Origin: Bacteroidales bacterium
GTDB taxonomy: Bacteria; Bacteroidota; Bacteroidia; Bacteroidales; Muribaculaceae
Assembly (NCBI GenBank): GCA_029224905.1
Contig: JAQXVL010000098.1
Span: forward strand, 1 to 34,444
Reading direction: 5' to 3'
DNA length: 34,444 nt
Under the pieces are notes generated by a model. That model did no database searches, was not told where the DNA came from, and was given only the letters and a program-made list of their open reading frames with translations. The position numbers and the translations under genes are program-made. Each line of letters starts with the position of its first letter. The first letter of the stretch is position 1. Positions 29,647-34,444 of this stretch are shown here, piece after piece.

Positions 29647-29865
29647 GACATAATTGGAAGCGTTTGGCTTCATTCCATTGCTGTGAATCTCGACACCTCA
29701 CATGTATGTATGGAATGATGAAGAACGCTCCCTCTTGGTGGACGTATATACAACCGTGTATATAGATACCAAGAGCGTGAGCAATCTTTGTTATCTACAT
29801 ACAAGGCAGTCGAGAGCCTACTACGTAGATGCAAAGACCATGTAGGCTCACACTTTCTTTTTATG
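29647..29865 (+). ncRNA. Candidate structured RNA with kissing loops and terminator-like 3' end
   Basis: P1: AGCGTT 29659-64/AACGCT 29724-29, CATTCCA 29671-77/TGGAATG 29711-17, TGTGA 29682-86/TCACA 29698-702. P2: CTCTTGGT 29732-39/ACCAAGAG 29768-75 plus TATATAC/GTGTATA. P3: GTGAGC 29777-82/GCTCAC 29846-51, TCTTTG/CAAAGA, ATCTAC/GTAGAT, AGGC/GCCT. Loop-loop TCTCGAC 29688-94/GTCGAGA 29809-15. T-rich 29854-29862. Confidence 0.75.
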
Positions 29866-29903
29866 CCTTAACCTTATAACTTACAAGCACTGTTTGAGCC
29901 AAA

Positions 29904-30161
29904 GGTGCATTATAAAGATGCATTATGAATGTATCACCTAATTTGATAACGTTGTTTTATGGGAAAAACTCCATAAGGAGGAGATTATACTCTTAATGGA
30001 ACAGAAGGGATTATGAAATATGTTTTAAGCAATGCAAACAAGGTGTTAAGTGCAGTATTGTTGCGTGAATCCATCCGAAAAAAATGGATATGACATGTAA
30101 TATCACTATTGATTCTCTACCACAATAAAACAATAGTGTTAATAAGTAAGCTTTGTTTGCA
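29904..30161 (+). ncRNA. Candidate second structured RNA or structured 5' leader of the zinc-ribbon gene array
   Basis: GGTGCATT/AATG..CACC (29904-29938), TTATGG/CCATAA (29957-29976), ATCCAT/ATGGAT (30069-30089), CACTATTG/CAATAGTG (30104-30138), enclosed by TGCAAACAAGG (30033-43)/CTTTGTTTGCA (30151-61) with one G-U pair. Confidence 0.45.
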
Positions 30162-30294
30162 GCCTTGTCTCCCAAACGAAAAAATATTAGAAGACATGAA
30201 ACTATCGAGAGCAATTTTAATGATTCTGATATTGAACCCAACAACCTAAGATAAATTGAAGGAATAAACAAAACAAATCAAAACAAATCAAATT

Positions 30295-30846
30295 ATGGCA
30301 CTAATAAAATGTACTGAATGTGGGCAAGTGTTTGAAAACCATCTAAAAGAATGCCCGAATTGCGGTTGTCCTGCTAACGAGTGTGTAATTGCAGCAAACC
30401 ATAATGAAACAATAGAAGAAATTGCTGAAGATGATTGTGATTACAAAACAGTTTCTGAATTGTTTTGGTCGTGTCAATTCCACAAGGTATTCAGAGGGAA
30501 ACACTTTGATTTAGGGCAGCGCATATATGAAGTAGGCTCATTGTGGTGGGAGTGTATCAAAGTGTGGTGGAACTGTTGCACTACGAAATTTGCAAAGTTT
30601 GATGGTAGAGCATCAAGGCGCGAGTATTTCTCATTCATCGGTTTGACATTTTTCCCCAATCCGTTTATGATACTTTCCTTGTATCTAATAGTAGGATTTA
30701 TTCCATGGATTGCAGTCAATATTCGCAGAATGCATGATATCGGAAAAAGTGGGTGGTGGATTTTGGTGCCCATTGCCAACATTTTCCTATTATTTAAGCA
30801 GTCCGATAAGGGAGCAAATAAATATGGTTTACCCTCAACAATGTAA
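30295..30846 (+). CDS. Zinc-ribbon protein with DUF805 membrane domain
   Basis: MALIKCTECGQVF...CPNCGCP then FDGRASRREYFSF...RRMHDIGKSGWWILVPIANIFLLF (DUF805 hallmark). Confidence 0.85.
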   Translation: MALIKCTECGQVFENHLKECPNCGCPANECVIAANHNETIEEIAEDDCDYKTVSELFWSCQFHKVFRGKHFDLGQRIYEVGSLWWECIKVWWNCCTTKFAKFDGRASRREYFSFIGLTFFPNPFMILSLYLIVGFIPWIAVNIRRMHDIGKSGWWILVPIANIFLLFKQSDKGANKYGLPSTM

Positions 30847-30858
30847 ATCAAAATTGAT

Positions 30859-31884
30859 ATGGCACTAATCAAATGTACTGAATGTGGGCACATGATTTCG
30901 GACAAGGCGACGAAATGTCCGAAATGTGGATGTCCGACAAAGGTAGAAATGGTACGGCATCAAGAAAATGTCGCAAGAGATATGCCGGTGTGCGATGAAG
31001 AGGTAAGTCATACCAACAAGTGGTTGTATGTGGTCATTGCACTACTCTTGGCGGCAATCGCTGGCGGTGGGTATTGGTGGTACAGTCAATCAAAAGGAGA
31101 CCAAGAAGCCCGACAGCTTGTTGAACAATTCGCTAAAGCTGTTGAAACAGGCGACAACTTGGTCATTCACAATCTATATCCAAACTGCAATGCCGACTCT
31201 CTCGTATTCAAATATGACAAAAACAATATTCAAATAGAAAGAAAAGAAAACGAATGGTTAGTTAAAGAAGCAGATGATGTTGTGCTCATACTTGTTAAAA
31301 ATGAGGATAATACAATCAAAATCAAAGAGTCTTATGGTATCTTTTCTTATCCCGATAGTTTGCTAACGGTTGCAAAGGCAACAGGATGGTATGATAAGAA
31401 TCTCAACGACATACAAAATGCGGAACGCCTATCGGATGGAGGCTTCATTAAATGGTTGAAAGAATATATTAAAAGAACAATAAAAGATAATGTGAAAATC
31501 TCAAAGAAATCCCAATATTTAGATGACAATTTTGATAATGCAATAAACGTATATGCGCATGGATGTGATTTTAAATGTACTCACACCATTACTATCTCCA
31601 ATGAAAATAATTTTGTAATTCCAAGCAAGGATTATTACATTTATGTAGTCCATATAAGCAACGATAATTATGATTATTTTCAAACCAATAAGAGAAGTAT
31701 AGGAGGCAAATCTATTCCCGCTAATGGGACAGTTTCTTATACATGGCAAGACGTACATTTTGAAGGAACATGGAGTTATGAAGATGATGTAATGTTAGAA
31801 TATAACCCATCTTTAGATAAAATGCCCGAATTATCGTTTTTTACTGGAACAGAATATGAAGAGTATGAGTCTTCAAAAAAATGA
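30859..31884 (+). CDS. Zinc-ribbon, single-TM protein with TcaA/NTF2-like extracytoplasmic region
   Basis: MALIKCTECGHMISDKATKCPKCGCP; TM WLYVVIALLLAAIAGGGYWWY; EARQLVEQFAKAVETGDNLVIHNLYP resembles NTF2-like starts. Confidence 0.75.
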   Translation: MALIKCTECGHMISDKATKCPKCGCPTKVEMVRHQENVARDMPVCDEEVSHTNKWLYVVIALLLAAIAGGGYWWYSQSKGDQEARQLVEQFAKAVETGDNLVIHNLYPNCNADSLVFKYDKNNIQIERKENEWLVKEADDVVLILVKNEDNTIKIKESYGIFSYPDSLLTVAKATGWYDKNLNDIQNAERLSDGGFIKWLKEYIKRTIKDNVKISKKSQYLDDNFDNAINVYAHGCDFKCTHTITISNENNFVIPSKDYYIYVVHISNDNYDYFQTNKRSIGGKSIPANGTVSYTWQDVHFEGTWSYEDDVMLEYNPSLDKMPELSFFTGTEYEEYESSKK

Positions 31885-31911
31885 AAAAAGTCAACTATCA
31901 TTTTTTCAAAT

Positions 31912-32769
31912 ATGGCACTAATAAAATGTACTGAATGTGGACACATGATTTCGGACAAAGCGACGAAATGTCCGAAGTGCGGCTGTCCGACAACGAAGGG
32001 ATCGAAACCTCATATTCATCAGGAGACACCGCAGGTTCAACCTTCTTATTATGATGATAAGAATGGCGGAAGTTCTCGCAAGTGGTTGTATGGGATTATT
32101 GGAGTATTGGTGGTTCTGTTGGTAGGGCTTGGATTGTGGATGTGGAATTCGGGAGCGTCTGGTGGTAATGGGCAAGAGGCAAAAATACTATATGATACTA
32201 TTGTGTCAAGTCAAGGACAAGAGAAACTGTCCGAAGATAAATCAGCATACAATACAACAAAGACAGAAAATGGAACAACTTCGGAAGCCCACCAACCTAA
32301 AAAACTAAAAGTTTCAAAAGTGGAATTTAGTCATTGTCTGGCTCCTCAGGCAGGCAATACATACGAACCACGCAATATGTGTGATGGCAACCCCTCTACA
32401 ACATGGGCTGTAGGACTATATAACTACAATCCTTATGTCGATGGTTTTTGGGGACCAATCTTTACATTGAAGTGCAAAAAGCTCTCTCATATAATCATCC
32501 GTAATGGTTACTGTAAGGATAATAACAGCTACAAGAATAATGCAAGGACAACGGGTATCTCTTTCATCAATTTTAAAAACCATGCCCTGTTATACGAGGG
32601 ACTGTTAAAAGACACATCAAAGCCACAACGCTTGGATGTCTTCTCTGATTCCGAAGGGAACAATAATCTTGAGCAAGTGGGTATCTCGTTCTTTGACTAT
32701 GACTTTATCCCTGGTGCAAAATGGAACGACTTGTGTATCTCTGAGGTTGAATTCTGGGGCTATGAGTAA
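31912..32769 (+). CDS. Zinc-ribbon, single-TM protein with discoidin/NADase-type glycan-binding-like domain
   Basis: MALIKCTECGHMISDKATKCPKCGCP; TM WLYGIIGVLVVLLVGLGLWMW; NMCDGNPSTTWAVG...IIIRNGYCKDNNSYKNNAR..SEVEFWGYE. Confidence 0.75.
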   Translation: MALIKCTECGHMISDKATKCPKCGCPTTKGSKPHIHQETPQVQPSYYDDKNGGSSRKWLYGIIGVLVVLLVGLGLWMWNSGASGGNGQEAKILYDTIVSSQGQEKLSEDKSAYNTTKTENGTTSEAHQPKKLKVSKVEFSHCLAPQAGNTYEPRNMCDGNPSTTWAVGLYNYNPYVDGFWGPIFTLKCKKLSHIIIRNGYCKDNNSYKNNARTTGISFINFKNHALLYEGLLKDTSKPQRLDVFSDSEGNNNLEQVGISFFDYDFIPGAKWNDLCISEVEFWGYE

Positions 32770-32795
32770 GAATTGTTATCAATTAATTCGAGATA

Positions 32796-34433
32796 ATGGC
32801 ACTAATTAAATGTACAGAATGTGGGCATGAAGTTTCTGACAAAGCTCAGAGTTGTCCTAATTGCGGATGTCCAATAGGCAATGTTGAAATAATCCAAGAA
32901 GAAATTATTGATGCAGAACCCAAGAAAAGGAAAGGTTGGATTTGGGCATTGGTCGTAGCTTTGCTCTGCCTAATTGGGGGCGGAGGCTACTATGCTTATT
33001 CTCATTTGGTGAACAAAAATAACGCTGAAGATATCGTGGAACTTACTCCCAACTTCATTAAAGCTATTGAAAAGTATGACCAACTTGGTCTGTTCAGTGA
33101 GGGATTGGCCGCAGCCTACAAAGGAGAGAAATGGGGCTATATCAATACCAAAGGTGAAGAAGTGATACCAACCACTATTGAAGCCCAATGTGTTGGTAGA
33201 TTCTCAGAGGGATTGGCATTTGTCTTGACATACGATGGCTTTAATGTGATAGACAAAGAAGGAAAGATTGTTTTCAAAGGTAAATGTTACTTTGATTGCA
33301 TGCACTATGAATGTGAGGAGATGCCATACTATATCAATGGTAAATTGTATGTCCCCATACAAGACGATAAGGGTTATGATTTCAAATATGCAGTTTATGA
33401 TAAACAAGGTAATAAAATCCAAACCACAAGCCTTGCAGAGGGCGAAAAAGTTTATCAAGAAAACCGAAATGGGAAATACTCGATTTTCTCAGAAGAGCAT
33501 CGAGTTACAGAGCAAGGAAACTACAGCACTGTTGGCTTGAAAGATTCTATCGGCAAAGAGGTTTTATCTGCTGACTATATGCTAATCAATGGACTTGCAT
33601 CGGGCACAACCAATTTCAGTAATGGCGTTGTATTAGTAGTCCTGTCAGAGGATATAGATGAAGAAGAGGGATATGAAAATAAAGGCTGCATTGAATTTGA
33701 AGCAACAAGACACTATTATGGCTATGCTGATATGAAAGGCAATGACACTTTTACAGCAGAACAGAAAGAGAGATGCTATGAATCAAAGAAAACCTCATTA
33801 AGAAAAGCGGAGGATAACGAACGTTTAAGGAAGGAAGGTCCAGATTGGTTGCAAGGAGCATGGAGATTAGAGTTGACTGACGACTATGGGAACCATTTAG
33901 GCTATATGTATGAGGTGTTTAATCATGGGTCTTCCAAGTCGTATGTTGATGATGCGTTACTGTATGAACATGATTACACCGTTTCAGATGATATGATAAT
34001 GTATGATAAGGGGCATTATCAATTAGATAATACCCGACAAATAGTTTTGGGGGCTAACGGAAAGGAGATGCAGAAGATTTCAGATGACCCATATTATACG
34101 CCAAATACATCTTCAAGTCAATCTTCAAGCAGTTCATATTCTAATAATAGCAGTTCTTCAAGCAAGGGATATAGATTTTCCTCGCCTCAAGATGTAATAG
34201 GATGGCTTGCTGATAAATCTTTTTTCAATGGTAGCAGACGTTTAAGAATACGCCCCGAAGGTGTATGGCTTAACGACTATTGTGCAACCGGCGCGCCCAA
34301 TGTAGAAAGGTGGGAGTCTTGGAAAGCATTAATACGAGCATATACCGCAACGGGTGAAAGGTTAAGTTTCTTTGTTGATCCTATCAATGGGACTGTTACT
34401 GACGAAACAAGTGATGTTTTCAGACTTAGATAG
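32796..34433 (+). CDS. Zinc-ribbon, single-TM protein with WG repeats and Ser-rich linker
   Basis: MALIKCTECGHEVSDKAQSCPNCGCP; TM WIWALVVALLCLIGGGGYYAY; FSEGLAAAYKGEKWGYINTKGEEVIP / FSEGLAFVLTYDGFNVIDKEGKIVF WG-type repeats; SSSQSSSSSYSNNSSSSS linker. Confidence 0.8.
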   Translation: MALIKCTECGHEVSDKAQSCPNCGCPIGNVEIIQEEIIDAEPKKRKGWIWALVVALLCLIGGGGYYAYSHLVNKNNAEDIVELTPNFIKAIEKYDQLGLFSEGLAAAYKGEKWGYINTKGEEVIPTTIEAQCVGRFSEGLAFVLTYDGFNVIDKEGKIVFKGKCYFDCMHYECEEMPYYINGKLYVPIQDDKGYDFKYAVYDKQGNKIQTTSLAEGEKVYQENRNGKYSIFSEEHRVTEQGNYSTVGLKDSIGKEVLSADYMLINGLASGTTNFSNGVVLVVLSEDIDEEEGYENKGCIEFEATRHYYGYADMKGNDTFTAEQKERCYESKKTSLRKAEDNERLRKEGPDWLQGAWRLELTDDYGNHLGYMYEVFNHGSSKSYVDDALLYEHDYTVSDDMIMYDKGHYQLDNTRQIVLGANGKEMQKISDDPYYTPNTSSSQSSSSSYSNNSSSSSKGYRFSSPQDVIGWLADKSFFNGSRRLRIRPEGVWLNDYCATGAPNVERWESWKALIRAYTATGERLSFFVDPINGTVTDETSDVFRLR

Positions 34434-34444
34434 TATTCGTAGTC

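Noticed and set aside
29640-29870. Retron msr-msd, attC site, CRISPR or standard housekeeping RNA
   Set aside because: No reverse transcriptase, integrase or cas gene nearby; no RYYYAAC/GTTRRRY attC arms; no tmRNA, RNase P or SRP signature seen.
30011-30271. 86-aa hydrophobic minus-strand ORF
   Set aside because: Lies over paired structured sequence, no start context or homologous domain recognised.
1-34444. CRISPR arrays and tRNA/rRNA genes
   Set aside because: No regularly spaced repeat arrays and no tRNA cloverleaf or rRNA sequence recognised by eye; a tRNAscan/CRISPR search would settle it.

Overview
Window from a Bacteroidales-type genome, inferred from TAnnTTTG promoters, T9SS-like secreted proteins and general gene content. 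The first ~23.4 kb is mostly ordinary: gpmI, gyrB, an acyltransferase, ribH with an acidic tail, a GH3 glycosidase, an OPT transporter, three large T9SS/choice-of-anchor-J-like secreted proteins, psd, pssA and a DUF4834-like gene. From ~23.36 kb the region looks accessory. A ~6 kb segment is bounded by two copies of the 3' end of the DUF4834-like gene (33/34 nt identical). It holds small secreted or lipoprotein genes, two 213-bp direct repeats, and an orphan AbiEi-like antitoxin. The AbiEii toxin is reduced to a 17-codon stub that still overlaps the antitoxin stop (ATGA), and the remnant locus is bracketed by two related promoter-bearing palindromes. To its right is the best candidate for an undescribed system. 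This is a compact structured RNA (~29,650-29,862) with three hairpins, a 7-bp kissing-loop complementarity between two apical loops, and a competing terminator-like pairing. A second structured leader follows, then four same-strand genes that share a near-identical N-terminal zinc ribbon (MALIKCTECG...CPxCGCP) but carry different C-terminal domains: DUF805, unknown sensor-like, discoidin/NADase-type-like, and WG repeats. All family names are from recall of motifs; no searches were run.
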